Source: Planctomycetia bacterium (lineage in GTDB: Bacteria; Planctomycetota; Phycisphaerae; UBA1845; UTPLA1). From it: a stretch of DNA of 64,000 nt. The stretch's first letter is position 1. Each line of letters opens with the position of its first letter. Shown piece by piece: positions 41,402-50,672 of this stretch. Position numbers and translations under genes: made by a program. The DNA lies in the NCBI GenBank assembly GCA_015075745.1, contig JABTTW010000001.1, positions 1,426,001 through 1,490,000 of the forward strand. The letters are read 5' to 3'. The notes under the pieces were generated by a model. It had not been told where the DNA came from, did no database searches, and worked only from the letters and a program-made list of their open reading frames with translations.

Positions 41402-44326
41402 TCACTGCAATAAGGCGGACACCAGGATTTCAATATCCAGTTCGGAAAGGACCCCGTCAGCGTCAAGGTCCGCAGCACAGACACCTGCATCACTCGACTC
41501 TGAAAGTAAAATGGCATCAACAAGTGTCTGCACATCATGCCCATCAACAAAACGATCCCTGTTAAGATCGGGCGTCACTCGTGCGGAACGACAGGATACA
41601 TCCAACTGAGCAGCCCGACTGATCTTGATTCCGGCGGAATTGGTGATGGCTACATCGTATTGTCCGCGGTCGTTCAGTCGAATACTGGAGATTCGAAGCG
41701 TCTCCGTAGCCGCCCCCGAGAACCGCTCGCCGTCGGCAAGGTCCTGCCCGTCAAGGCGCCATCGGTATTGAAGCGAATCCCCTCCGCCCGCCTTCACATT
41801 GAAGAGCGCCGATTCATCCACGCCGCGCTGCAGACTTGCTGGCTGGCGAACGATGTAAGGCACGCGCAGTCCCCAGCGGGCGACGCCGACTGATTGAATT
41901 CCGTCAACCGAGTTGAACTGCCCACCTACGTAGAGTCCCGGCGGGTTGGGCCCGTCAGCGTCCTCGTCGAAGACTGTGAGACTTCGCGCGTCCAACCACG
42001 AACGCGCCGCGAACCTTGCGAATCCAGTCCACTGATGACCGTCCCATCTTAAAAGCGAATGTGATTGATTGTCGCCAACAAACTGGAAAGCGCCTAGCGC
42101 TAAGAGGTGAGGCGGGTTGCCGCCGGGGCCGTCTTCGTCGAAGACTTTCATTGATTTGGCGGATGCATTGTCGATTCCACCTACGGGCGTCCAATCAAAA
42201 CCGTCGGGTGATTTCGCGCCGGCGACGAGGCTCCACGTTCCATTCTCGTATCTCGCGATGCCTTGGTAGCGCCGCTCGTCGGCAAATCGAAGGTGCCCTG
42301 ATACGTAGAGTCCTTCAGGAACCGCCGCCGAATCCTCGGGCCGAACAACCACGAGGGAGGTTATTCCGCCTTCTTTGGCATCGCCCACGGGCATCCATAC
42401 CTCGCCGTTCCATGCCGCTATCCCACTTGCAGGAGCGCCGCCGGCCTGGTCGAAGTGTCCGGCGACGACCAGCACGCGGCTCCGGGGGTCGCCATCAACC
42501 ATCTGCCACTCTGTCAGCGAATCTACCCTCGCCCCATACGCCGCTGTGACCCCGCTTCCTACACGAGACCACGAGTATCCGTCCCACCTGGCAATATTCT
42601 CGCATTGAATTCCATCAACTGAGGAAAAGACTCCGCCCACATAGAGCGGTGGCGGGGTCCCCTCCACGCCGTTCTCGTCAAATGTCTGCAAGGTCAAGAC
42701 TCTTAGTCCCCCGAACTCCTGGCTTGTCATCGTATTTGCCACAGGCACCCAGGTTTGCCCATCCCACAATGCAACGTTGGTAGCAGCAATTTCATTGATT
42801 TTGCGGAAGTCTCCCCCGACTACGATTTGTGGTGTCCCGCCCGTATCGTCACCGAAATTTACCGCCTCCACCGCATAGACGTTGACAGGGTTTTCGATGT
42901 TTCCAAGCGAATTCCATTCCTCGCCGTTCCAAACTGCCACCGATTGAGTAATGTTGCTCCCCGCCGCATAGAAATAACCAAATGCATAAAGCTGCTCTGG
43001 CCGAGGTCCATTGCCGTCGGGATCGATCGCTCGCAAAGCGTGAGGCCCACGCCAAAGGCCATTCCCAACGCCCACGAATTCGGTGCCGTCCCATTGGATA
43101 AAGCCCCTGACCGTATCCAGATCACTCCAGAAACCCCCTCCGGCGAAAAAGCTGGCATCGCGTCCACCGTCACTGTCGTCGTCGAACATCCCGAAACTCG
43201 TAACATCGGAATAGCCCCATCTACGAATCACGGTTTGCAGGGGGCTCCACTCGAATCCGCTCCATAGAGCTACCCCACCTGGATATGATCCAGATTTGTT
43301 GGTAACAAGTGAACGGGGCAGTGGTCCTTCGCCGTCGACATCGAACACGCCAAGTTTGTCCGAGTATGACTGGCCGACTCCGGGCACCGGTGACCAAGTG
43401 TTCCCATCCCATCGCACATGCCGCAGGTAATTGGGGTAATTGGGCAGGCGGATGTACCCCGTTGCATACAAGTAGCCCTGACCTGGGTAATCTCCGTCGG
43501 GATCGAAGAACGCGAGGTCGTCGATCCAGCCGCTCAACCCATCTCCTATCTGCGACCAAGCATTGCCATCCCACTTTGCGCACATTTGGACCGGCGCAGT
43601 GGGATGCCACCATCGGAAATCTCCGCCTGCGTAGAGCGCAGCGGGCAATGGACCCGGGCCATCTTCGTCAAAAGCGACAAGTGCATTTACCTGGCCGCCT
43701 GTGACGTACACGGATTCGTCTGCCGGTGACCATTGTGAACCGTTCCAGCACCAAATGCCGGTTTCGATTCGACCTGCGGCGAAGAGCCTTGGTAACCCAG
43801 GGCCGGAGCCGTCATCATCAAATACTGCAAGATCGTAGATGGGCCCAGCCGGATGGAAGCACGGCGGTGCGCAAACACGTGTCCATGCGGTTCCATCCCA
43901 ACGGAATATTCCGCCCTGGCCGTTGATTGCGAACCCGTAGCCGACGACGTAGAGACTCTCCGGAATCGGCCCTGGCCCGTCTTCATCAAACACCGTCATC
44001 GCGAGGACTCCCGTGTAGGGTGAACCTGACGAAACCGACGAAGCGCTTCCCCCGACGTCGGTCCATCGCACCCCATCCCAACGAGCGATTGCCGCCACCC
44101 ACGGACCGCCGACACCTGCGGTGCGAAACGATCCGCCGGCGAAAAGGCTTGGCAGGCCCGGGCCGGGGCCGTCTTCGTCGAAGACGGCCATACACCGAAC
44201 GACTCCACCGTCGAGGTCTCCGGTAGCAAACTGATCCGACCAGCCCGGTTCGGGTTGCCCCAGAACGGACTGTGAAGTCGCCGCCACGGCACCTAAGGCC
44301 CAGTACATCGCGCATTTTCTTTTCAT
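41402..44326 (-). CDS. Large secreted repeat protein with Ig-like domain and C-terminal dockerin
   Basis: 974 residues. The signal peptide (MKRKCAMYWALGAVAATSQS ending VLG) is followed by about fourteen repeats of 50-70 residues. Each contains a FDEDGPGP-like acidic loop, then FAGG.F, then ARWDG..W..VG, as in beta-propeller or kelch-like repeats (for example GIQCENIARWDGYSW). An Ig-like domain (IVRQPASLQRGVDESALFNV to DRGQYDVAITNSAGI) lies at about 820-910. The C-terminus (LNRDRFVDGHDVQTLVDAIL, DLDADGVLSELDIEILVSAL) is a type I dockerin-like pair of calcium loops. AAGGAGG precedes the start. Probably an extracellular adhesin or carbohydrate-associated protein; function unknown. Confidence 0.85.
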   Translation of the reverse strand: MKRKCAMYWALGAVAATSQSVLGQPEPGWSDQFATGDLDGGVVRCMAVFDEDGPGPGLPSLFAGGSFRTAGVGGPWVAAIARWDGVRWTDVGGSASSVSSGSPYTGVLAMTVFDEDGPGPIPESLYVVGYGFAINGQGGIFRWDGTAWTRVCAPPCFHPAGPIYDLAVFDDDGSGPGLPRLFAAGRIETGIWCWNGSQWSPADESVYVTGGQVNALVAFDEDGPGPLPAALYAGGDFRWWHPTAPVQMCAKWDGNAWSQIGDGLSGWIDDLAFFDPDGDYPGQGYLYATGYIRLPNYPNYLRHVRWDGNTWSPVPGVGQSYSDKLGVFDVDGEGPLPRSLVTNKSGSYPGGVALWSGFEWSPLQTVIRRWGYSDVTSFGMFDDDSDGGRDASFFAGGGFWSDLDTVRGFIQWDGTEFVGVGNGLWRGPHALRAIDPDGNGPRPEQLYAFGYFYAAGSNITQSVAVWNGEEWNSLGNIENPVNVYAVEAVNFGDDTGGTPQIVVGGDFRKINEIAATNVALWDGQTWVPVANTMTSQEFGGLRVLTLQTFDENGVEGTPPPLYVGGVFSSVDGIQCENIARWDGYSWSRVGSGVTAAYGARVDSLTEWQMVDGDPRSRVLVVAGHFDQAGGAPASGIAAWNGEVWMPVGDAKEGGITSLVVVRPEDSAAVPEGLYVSGHLRFADERRYQGIARYENGTWSLVAGAKSPDGFDWTPVGGIDNASAKSMKVFDEDGPGGNPPHLLALGAFQFVGDNQSHSLLRWDGHQWTGFARFAARSWLDARSLTVFDEDADGPNPPGLYVGGQFNSVDGIQSVGVARWGLRVPYIVRQPASLQRGVDESALFNVKAGGGDSLQYRWRLDGQDLADGERFSGAATETLRISSIRLNDRGQYDVAITNSAGIKISRAAQLDVSCRSARVTPDLNRDRFVDGHDVQTLVDAILLSESSDAGVCAADLDADGVLSELDIEILVSALLQ

Positions 44327-44341
44327 CGACGGCCTCCTTAG

Positions 44342-44962
44342 CTACACAAAGCCGAGAGCCTCCTTTGCTGCATTGAGAGCCTCCTCTTCAACCACCATCA
44401 GCCTCCCTTCACCGGCAAAATCCTTGCGCAGGCGGCCCGCCTGCGATGTTTGCAGTTGACATGCGCCGCCCTGACGCTCAGCGACGCGGACCCATCGCTG
44501 CCCGGCTTGGCGCGCGGAATTATCGTGTGCACGACGTAGCGCGCGCAAACCAAGCGCGTAAGCAACGCACACTCAATTGTCGAGATGAAACGGATCGTGA
44601 TATAAAGGGAGGCGGGAGGGAGTCGGCCGATGGCCGTCAATTGACAACCACCGGGAATACCAGCTTAAGAATGAATAAATGGCAAATACGGGATGATTCG
44701 ACTCCTACCGGATCCACTTTCATACGACGGATGCCGATTCCTCACGACTTTACTATACCCGATAACTCGGGCATCGGCAACATTTTTCTACCGCGGTGAA
44801 AGCAATCCGCGCGGCACTCGACGAGTTTAAGACGTTCGCGTGAAGGCATGACCAGGGACTCGTCGCACGCTTCGTCCCAGGCTTGGCGTTCGGCATGGCG
44901 GTTAATCGTCTAACCGGGTCGGTTGGTAGTTCGCTGCCCAAGCGGCTAAATTATCCTCTGAA
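44342..44962. other. Gene-poor spacer upstream of kynureninase
   Basis: About 620 bases. A 76-codon minus-strand frame (44342-44572) ends 15 bp before the large repeat protein and could encode a small protein, but it has no recognisable family and no strong binding site, so it is not called. No hairpin or repeat was seen. Promoters of the flanking divergent genes should be here. Confidence 0.45.
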
Positions 44963-46258
44963 ATGGCCGCGCAAAAGAAAACGCCAAGCCCGCACTTCGA
45001 GGCCTCTGAGTCCTTTGCCCGCGGGCTGGACGAAAAAGACCCGCTTCGCGCATTCCGAGATCGCTTCTGCATTCCGACCGGCCGGGACGGCAAGCCGGTC
45101 ATCTATTTCTGCGGCAACTCGCTCGGGCTCATGCCGAAGGCGGCAAAGGATGCGGTCGAACAGGAGTTGGAAGACTGGGCGCGGCTCGGCGTGGACGCGC
45201 ACTTCGACGGCCGGTCGCCGTGGTACCGCTATCACGAGCAATTCCGCGAGGCGGCGGCGCGACTCGTCGGGGCGCAGCCCGGCGAAGTCGTCATGATGAA
45301 CAGCCTGACGGTGAACCTGCACCTGATGCTGGCGACCTTCTATCGACCCACGCGCAGCCGTTACAAGATCCTAATCGACACACCCTGCTTTCCCTCGGAC
45401 ATGTACGCCGTCAAGAGCCAGGCGGCGATGCACCGGTTCGATCCGAATGATGCCGTTGTCATGACACGACCTCGGGAAGGCGAGCACTGCATGCACACCG
45501 GCGACATCGAATCGCTGCTGGAGGATCATGGCGACATGATCTCGCTCGTGTTGTTTGCGGGTGTGAACTTTTTTACCGGTCAGCACTACGACCTCCGGCG
45601 CATCATCGCGATGGCGAAGCGCGAGGGCTGCGTGGTCGGACTCGATCTGGCCCACGCCGCAGGAAATGTGCCGCTCTCATTGCACGACTGGGGCGTCGAT
45701 TTCGCGGTGTGGTGCAGCTACAAGTATCTCAACTGCGGACCGGGTGCGGTCGCGGGGTGCTATGTACATGAGCGTCATGCGAGCAATCCCAGTCTGCCCC
45801 GGCTGGCGGGATGGTGGGGCAACGATCCGGCGACTCGATTTCAGATGCACCTGTTGCCGGATTTTGTGCCGGTTAGCACGGCGGACGCGTGGCAGGTGAG
45901 CAATCCTCCGATCTTTTCGATGGCGCCGCTGCGGGCGTCACTGACCATCTTCGACGAGGCGGGGATGCCGGCGCTGCGTACCAAGTCGGAAATGTTGACG
46001 GGCTATTTGCGATTTCTCATCGAGACGATGCCGTCGAAGCGATTTGAGATCATCACGCCAAGCGAGCCCGCGGCGCATGGTTGTCAGCTTTCGATCCTCG
46101 CCCGGGACGACGCCAAGGGACTGTTCAAGCGGCTGGAGGAGGCGGGGATCAAGGGCGACTTTCGAGAACCAAATGTCATCCGCGTGGCGCCCGTACCGCT
46201 GTACAACACGTTTCACGAAGTGTGGCAGTTTGCGCAGGTTCTCGCCGAGAAGGCCTAG
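44963..46258 (+). CDS. kynU: Kynureninase
   Basis: 431 residues, PLP-dependent. It cleaves kynurenine to anthranilate and alanine in tryptophan breakdown or NAD synthesis. The PLP lysine is Lys254 in WCSYKYLNCGPGAVAGCYVH. Other family signatures are YFCGNSLGLMPKAA, DDW-like LEDWARLGVDAHFDGRSPWY, NSLTVNLHLMLATFYRPT, GLDLAHAAGN and QVSNPPIFSMAPLRASL. Length is normal. No tryptophan dioxygenase or kynurenine formamidase is nearby, so the rest of the pathway must be elsewhere. The ribosome binding site is weak. Confidence 0.96.
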   Translation: MAAQKKTPSPHFEASESFARGLDEKDPLRAFRDRFCIPTGRDGKPVIYFCGNSLGLMPKAAKDAVEQELEDWARLGVDAHFDGRSPWYRYHEQFREAAARLVGAQPGEVVMMNSLTVNLHLMLATFYRPTRSRYKILIDTPCFPSDMYAVKSQAAMHRFDPNDAVVMTRPREGEHCMHTGDIESLLEDHGDMISLVLFAGVNFFTGQHYDLRRIIAMAKREGCVVGLDLAHAAGNVPLSLHDWGVDFAVWCSYKYLNCGPGAVAGCYVHERHASNPSLPRLAGWWGNDPATRFQMHLLPDFVPVSTADAWQVSNPPIFSMAPLRASLTIFDEAGMPALRTKSEMLTGYLRFLIETMPSKRFEIITPSEPAAHGCQLSILARDDAKGLFKRLEEAGIKGDFREPNVIRVAPVPLYNTFHEVWQFAQVLAEKA

Positions 46259-46288
46259 CGCCGCAGCCGTCCGCGTACCCGGCAGTCT

Positions 46289-46759
46289 CTATTTTTCCAA
46301 GTGTTTCCGCATCGCCTTGTCGAAAAGCCACATCCAGCCCTGGTGCGTGCTCTCCAGCTTGGCGTCGGTGATCTGTCCAAATGAGGTGTCCGAAACCTGC
46401 AATATCGTTTTTTTGCCGGACTTTTTGAAGGTGAATTTCAGATTGACCATCGCGGGGCCGCCGAACGCGGGCGTGAGGTAACCGATGAGGTCCACCGATT
46501 TGCCGGGATCGACACCGATGACGTTGCCCCATACGAGACCGGCGCCGTTGCCCCAGTCTTCGTACATGCGGCCGCCGAGCTTGGCTTCGATGTGGAAGCC
46601 CTTGGGCGACGGGACGTTGTAGAATTCCGCCGGCCACCACTTGGAGGTTTCGCTGAACAGTGCCTTCCAGACGCGCTTGACGTCGGCGTTGAAGGTGAAT
46701 TCGAGTTCGGCCCGGGCCACGCCGAAGTCGGTCTTCGTCTTACTTTTTTTTCCTGCCAT
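46289..46759 (-). CDS. SRPBCC/AHSA1-family ligand-binding protein
   Basis: 156 residues from the ATG at 46759. Aha1-type START-like fold: RAELEFTFNADVKRVWKALF, KWWPAEFYNVP, AKLGGRMYEDWGNGAGLVWG and the C-terminal GWMWLFDKAMRKHL. It overlaps the 3' end of the ArsR gene by 20 bp. ArsR-SRPBCC pairs are common; the SRPBCC partner probably binds a small hydrophobic ligand. An in-frame Met at 46786 is another possible start. Octa-A runs in the overlap are noted among the findings. Confidence 0.88.
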   Translation of the reverse strand: MAGKKSKTKTDFGVARAELEFTFNADVKRVWKALFSETSKWWPAEFYNVPSPKGFHIEAKLGGRMYEDWGNGAGLVWGNVIGVDPGKSVDLIGYLTPAFGGPAMVNLKFTFKKSGKKTILQVSDTSFGQITDAKLESTHQGWMWLFDKAMRKHLEK

Positions 46760-47096
46760 TTTTTTTGTCACCTTTCCGGCCTTCAATGTGCCGCTGAAGA
46801 CTCAACAATCCCGTCGCCCAGACCGCTCCGTAGGGGCGCACCCAACGTTCGTAGATCGCGCGGATGGGCACCGCGTTCAGATGATTCCACCGCTCCCGGC
46901 CGCGCCGGCGAACGACGACAAGCCCGGCGGACTCGAGGACGGCGAGGTGCTTCATGACGGCGAAGCGTGAGAGTCGTCGAAACGACTCGGCCAGTGCGCC
47001 GGTGGTTCGCGGTCCGTCGCGGAGCAGATCGAGGATTCGCCGCCGAGTGGGGTCGGCCAGGGCTCGCCAGACGGCATCCGATGCCGAAGATTCCAT
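46740..47096 (-). CDS. ArsR-family winged-helix regulator
   Basis: 118 residues. The helix-turn-helix is clear: ADPTRRRILDLLRDGPRTTG followed by ALAESFRRLSRFAVMKHLAV, then the wing LVVVRRRGRERWNHLN and the family tail YERWVRPY. There are no metal-binding Cys pairs, which fits the SRPBCC-associated subgroup. Start is the ATG at 47096; a 24-bp palindrome overlaps the start codon and is the likely autoregulatory operator. It is the first gene of the pair with the SRPBCC protein. Confidence 0.93.
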   Translation of the reverse strand: MESSASDAVWRALADPTRRRILDLLRDGPRTTGALAESFRRLSRFAVMKHLAVLESAGLVVVRRRGRERWNHLNAVPIRAIYERWVRPYGAVWATGLLSLQRHIEGRKGDKKNGRKKK

Positions 47097-47118
47097 ATGT
47101 GACCATATGGTAACATAT
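47095..47118. promoter_or_regulatory. Palindromic operator candidate of the ArsR regulator
   Basis: ATATGTGACC, an ATAT spacer and GGTAACATAT form a 24-bp dyad with one mismatch. It covers the start codon of the arsR-like gene and its upstream edge. It is AT-rich against a GC-rich background. Binding of ArsR here would repress its own gene and the SRPBCC gene. Confidence 0.65.
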
Positions 47119-47189
47119 TAACGGGTGGAACTGCAAGGGGTATTCGTCGGACTTCAGAATGGGCGAATTTCGAGAGAATCCGCGCTGGG

Positions 47190-47448
47190 GTGGACTGGAT
47201 ATTCAAACTGCTCGATGTCTCTCTGGTGACACAGTGTCGCGCCATGGCGCCCGATGGCATCGCGGGAGGAGATCCCGGTAAGCCCGGAGTGAATTCGCTC
47301 ATTCGGGCGGGGTCCAAGTCCGACGAGTCCGCCGAATTCATGCCGTCGATCTGTCACCGACTTGTTCAGGCCGGCGATGTTCTAATTGTTGAAACACTCG
47401 GCGGAGGCGGCTATGGAAGTGCGCCGAATGCGATTGGCGATGTCCCCC
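47190..47448 (+). pseudogene. Hydantoinase B / 5-oxoprolinase subunit remnant (C-terminal end)
   Basis: The frame reads MAPDGIAGGDPGKPGVNSLI and later AGDVLIVETLGGGGYGSAP. The GIAGGxPG and GDxLxxxTxGGGGxG motifs belong to the C-terminal end of the HyuB/5-oxoprolinase B family. Only about 70-85 residues remain of a roughly 550-residue enzyme and no start region is present. It runs straight into an NRAMP transporter fragment. Confidence 0.7.
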
Positions 47449-47461
47449 CAGAGTCGGGGCG

Positions 47462-47893
47462 GTGCTCACAGCAACGCTGGCAGCCATACTCCTCTTCCTC
47501 GGAAGCTATTCGGCTGTTGAAAAGCTACTGACGTGTCTGGTCGGGCTGATGGGCGCCGCGTTTATCGTGACGGCGATCATGATCGGGCCCGACATTCGTC
47601 ACCTGCTTTCAGGTCTCCTATCACCGAGCCTGCCGCCCCACTCGGTCTTGACGGTCATGGCACTCATTGGGACCACGGTTGTCCCCTATAACCTTTTCCT
47701 CCATGCGAGCGCAGTCCAGCAGGGATGGAGCGAGGAACTTCCACTGGGGAGGGCATTGCGCGAATCGCGATGGGACACTGGCCTCTCCATCGGGTTCGGC
47801 GGATTCATCACCACCGCGGCGATTGTCACCGCGGCCGGTCTTCATGGCGACGCGGCAGCCATTGACGGTGCAAGTGACATGGCACGGCAGCTC
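47462..47893 (+). pseudogene. NRAMP-family transporter remnant (middle part)
   Basis: The frame encodes LLTCLVGLMGAAFIVTAIMI, then TVMALIGTTVVPYNLFLHAS and SIGFGGFITTAAIVTAAGLH. The GTTVVPYNLFLHAS stretch is diagnostic for NRAMP/MntH proteins (GAVVMPHNLFLHS in better-known members). Both N- and C-terminal membrane segments are missing. Homology stops abruptly at about 47893, at the stop codon of the convergent GH38 gene, implying a deletion or rearrangement joint. Confidence 0.75.
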
Positions 47894-50672
47894 AGGCCGT
47901 GTGCTTCTCAAACTCAATTTCGATCGTCGCGATTTTGTGCGGCCCCAGGGCAACTTCAAGGATCTGGCCGCCGTGCATCGAGAGTTTTTCTTCGCGTTCC
48001 TCCAGCAGATTTGTCCGCCACGCCGCCTCAGCTTTCTTGCCAAGTCTCAGCGTCTCCGTAACTGCTGTGTCAGACTGATTGAACACGCGTACGACAAGTG
48101 TGTCTCGCGTCTCATGCTTCTTGATCGCAGTGATCGCTGCGTGCGAAGATGTCGCTTCGACGAGTCCCGCTCCCCCGAGCACCTGCAAGTCCTCAACGCC
48201 CTGAACCACGAGCGGGGGCACACGCCACGCCTGACAAGCGTGTCTGACTCTCGCTGACAGCCAGCTTCCGACATAGGGCATGACGGCGTACTCGAATCGA
48301 TGAGTACCGATGCATTGTGCGTCCGGTGTACTCAAGGTGGGGCCTGCATTTTGCCGACGCCGAGTTGAGAAATCGTCCCTTGATAGCCACCCGACGCACC
48401 GCAGCAACGTCATTGCCATTCCCACGCCGCCAGTGCCATCGTTGAGCGGCTCCATCTCCGGCAGTCCACGGTTGAAAACCGCCAGCCCGCCGCGATCATC
48501 CTCGACCGCCGAGAATTCCTGCTGCGGGTACGTTTTCGGGCTTGGCTGGACCCATGTAGAACCATCCGGTCGATCCAAGGGCCGCGCGTTGACGAAGAAG
48601 TGGCCGTCGCTCCAGATCCGATCAGTCTTGATGCCGAACGGGAATCGTGCTCGGAGTCGATGGTCCCTCGCGAGATTTTCAATTTCAAGCTTGATATCAA
48701 CGACACCATTTAGCGCATTGAGTCCGATTCGTGCCCGTACCCGGCAAGCTACGCGGTCTTTCGTGCGGGCCGAGCGATCCGGCATGATGGCTGACGGTAG
48801 CGCCAGGTCAAATTGAACTTCCAGCGCGCCCACGAGGCCGGAATCTCGATAAGTTGTGATCGCTCCAGCGATTCCTGCCGCTGTGATCGTCTCCGTCTTT
48901 TCGCACGGCGCGAAGTCGTATTCGTCTCCGATGTCCTCGGTATCCTCAAGGAAGTTCATCCCTTGGTAGGTTCGTCCGGTGGACTTGTCGGTCAGGTCAA
49001 ATGTCGCATTGGGATGAACAACGACACGACAGAATGCGTTCTCAATGATGGGGCCCTTGATGACAACTGGCTGCGGCAGATCCCGGGACGTCGCGGTCGC
49101 AGGCCTGTCGGTCAGGCAATAATTGACATGGCCCACCGGCGGCAGTTCGTCCGCCACGAATTGAAGCAGAACATATCGATCCGTGAGCGGTGTCTCGACT
49201 TTGTCCCTCAGTATCCGTGGCCCGAAGTCGCGACGATAGACCTCGAACTGGTCGAGTTGTGGTTGAACATCGAGAAACAGCCGGTAGTCCACGCCCCAGA
49301 ATCGCTCCACGTACGCGAGATCAATGATTGCGTGCGGCAGCTCGCGACCCCGGGAGTCAACAAGCCGCAGTTGATCCACGTCGGCGCAGCAAGGCTGCAG
49401 AATCACAAGCCGTTCGATCACGGCCGAGCGCCGATGAGGGAGCGTGTTCGCCACGCACAGAACCGTGTCCCTATCGCCGGCGTCCTCCCGGGCGAATTCG
49501 GGCGCGAGAGCTTCCATTTGGCGAACCATCGCCTCTTCCGCCGTGTCTATCACGCCGCGGAAACGGGGAATCATTTCGGCGTGCACTTCATCAATGCTGC
49601 ATCCGCAGATCGAATCGTGCGGATGATTCTTGAGAAGAAGCTTCCATGCGTACGCGATCGCCCCCGCCGGGTATTGCCATCCCAGCATGAAATGAACATA
49701 GGCCGACAGCGGCTCGAGATATGCTGACAGCAGCGATTGGCACCGGTCGTTGAGCTGCTTGAGGTACATCCTCGCCGACCAGACACCCGACAGCACATGG
49801 GCGAGCTTGCCGCTCATCAACTCGCCGCGATACGACTTGAGCTGATGTCCGCACTTCCGGACATCGCGAAGATACTCCGACAAATCGCTGTGACGAAACT
49901 CGACGTCGGAAAAGTCCACACGGAGCCGGGCCATGATGCGGGCAAAATCTCGTTGCGGCGGAAAGTGATCGCAGCCATTGTTGAGCAGAGCGACGGATGA
50001 TCGGGCGCGCTCGCCGATGACTCGAAGCAGCTCGCCGACGCGCTTGGATGCGAGGTCCAGATCCACAGTCTTGCGAGTATGGGAATGCCATATTTCGCGA
50101 TGACCCAGCCCAGCCGCATTGCAGTATCCGCCGGTCTGTTGAATGGCGAGCACTTCACTGCCGTCGGGCGCCACCCAGGTATACTCTAGGCCAAGCTCGT
50201 CAATTTCGTCGCCGTTACCCCTCCAGTAAATAAACGAATCGAGCTTCGACTGCCGGAGTAGCTGCGGCATCTGGGCGACGTGCCCAAAGGTATCCGGCAT
50301 GTACCCGACCTGGTTCCAACCCCCCATTTCCTGACACACACGATGCCCGATGAGTACGTTTCGAACCATCGCCTCGGCGCCGACCAGAAACTCATCCGGA
50401 AGAATATACCATGGCCCAATGGAAAGCCGCCCGGCCCGAATGTGATTGCGAAGTCGTTCCTTATCTTCCGGGTGAATCTCGAGGTAGTCCTCCAGAATCA
50501 CCGCCTGCCCATCGAGCAGGAAATGCTTGAACTCTGAATCGCTTTCCAGCGCTTCCATGACCGCCTGAACGGTCCGGCATAGCCACGTTCGATAGACGTG
50601 AAATGTACGATACCACTCTCGATCCCAGTGGGTATGTGAGACAATATGTGCGACGCGCGGGTGGTTTTTCAT
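47892..50672 (-). CDS. GH38 alpha-mannosidase
   Basis: 926 residues, cytoplasmic by absence of a signal. GH38 enzymes hydrolyse alpha-mannosides with a zinc-assisted nucleophile. The N-terminus AHIVSHTHWDREWYRTF gives the zinc ligands His15 and Asp17. The nucleophile Asp127 lies in GYMPDTFGHVAQMPQLL. Helical-domain residues HPHDSICGCSIDEVHAEMIP are also typical. The C-terminal half is the beta-sandwich region. It overlaps GH130 by four bases. It is the last gene of the symporter-GH130-GH38 operon. Its stop lies at the joint with the NRAMP remnant, but the protein looks complete. Confidence 0.95.
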   Translation of the reverse strand: MKNHPRVAHIVSHTHWDREWYRTFHVYRTWLCRTVQAVMEALESDSEFKHFLLDGQAVILEDYLEIHPEDKERLRNHIRAGRLSIGPWYILPDEFLVGAEAMVRNVLIGHRVCQEMGGWNQVGYMPDTFGHVAQMPQLLRQSKLDSFIYWRGNGDEIDELGLEYTWVAPDGSEVLAIQQTGGYCNAAGLGHREIWHSHTRKTVDLDLASKRVGELLRVIGERARSSVALLNNGCDHFPPQRDFARIMARLRVDFSDVEFRHSDLSEYLRDVRKCGHQLKSYRGELMSGKLAHVLSGVWSARMYLKQLNDRCQSLLSAYLEPLSAYVHFMLGWQYPAGAIAYAWKLLLKNHPHDSICGCSIDEVHAEMIPRFRGVIDTAEEAMVRQMEALAPEFAREDAGDRDTVLCVANTLPHRRSAVIERLVILQPCCADVDQLRLVDSRGRELPHAIIDLAYVERFWGVDYRLFLDVQPQLDQFEVYRRDFGPRILRDKVETPLTDRYVLLQFVADELPPVGHVNYCLTDRPATATSRDLPQPVVIKGPIIENAFCRVVVHPNATFDLTDKSTGRTYQGMNFLEDTEDIGDEYDFAPCEKTETITAAGIAGAITTYRDSGLVGALEVQFDLALPSAIMPDRSARTKDRVACRVRARIGLNALNGVVDIKLEIENLARDHRLRARFPFGIKTDRIWSDGHFFVNARPLDRPDGSTWVQPSPKTYPQQEFSAVEDDRGGLAVFNRGLPEMEPLNDGTGGVGMAMTLLRCVGWLSRDDFSTRRRQNAGPTLSTPDAQCIGTHRFEYAVMPYVGSWLSARVRHACQAWRVPPLVVQGVEDLQVLGGAGLVEATSSHAAITAIKKHETRDTLVVRVFNQSDTAVTETLRLGKKAEAAWRTNLLEEREEKLSMHGGQILEVALGPHKIATIEIEFEKHTA

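Noticed and set aside
44342-44572. 76-codon minus-strand frame before the large repeat protein
   Set aside because: No recognised family, no clear ribosome binding site, in a high-GC spacer where chance frames of this size are common.
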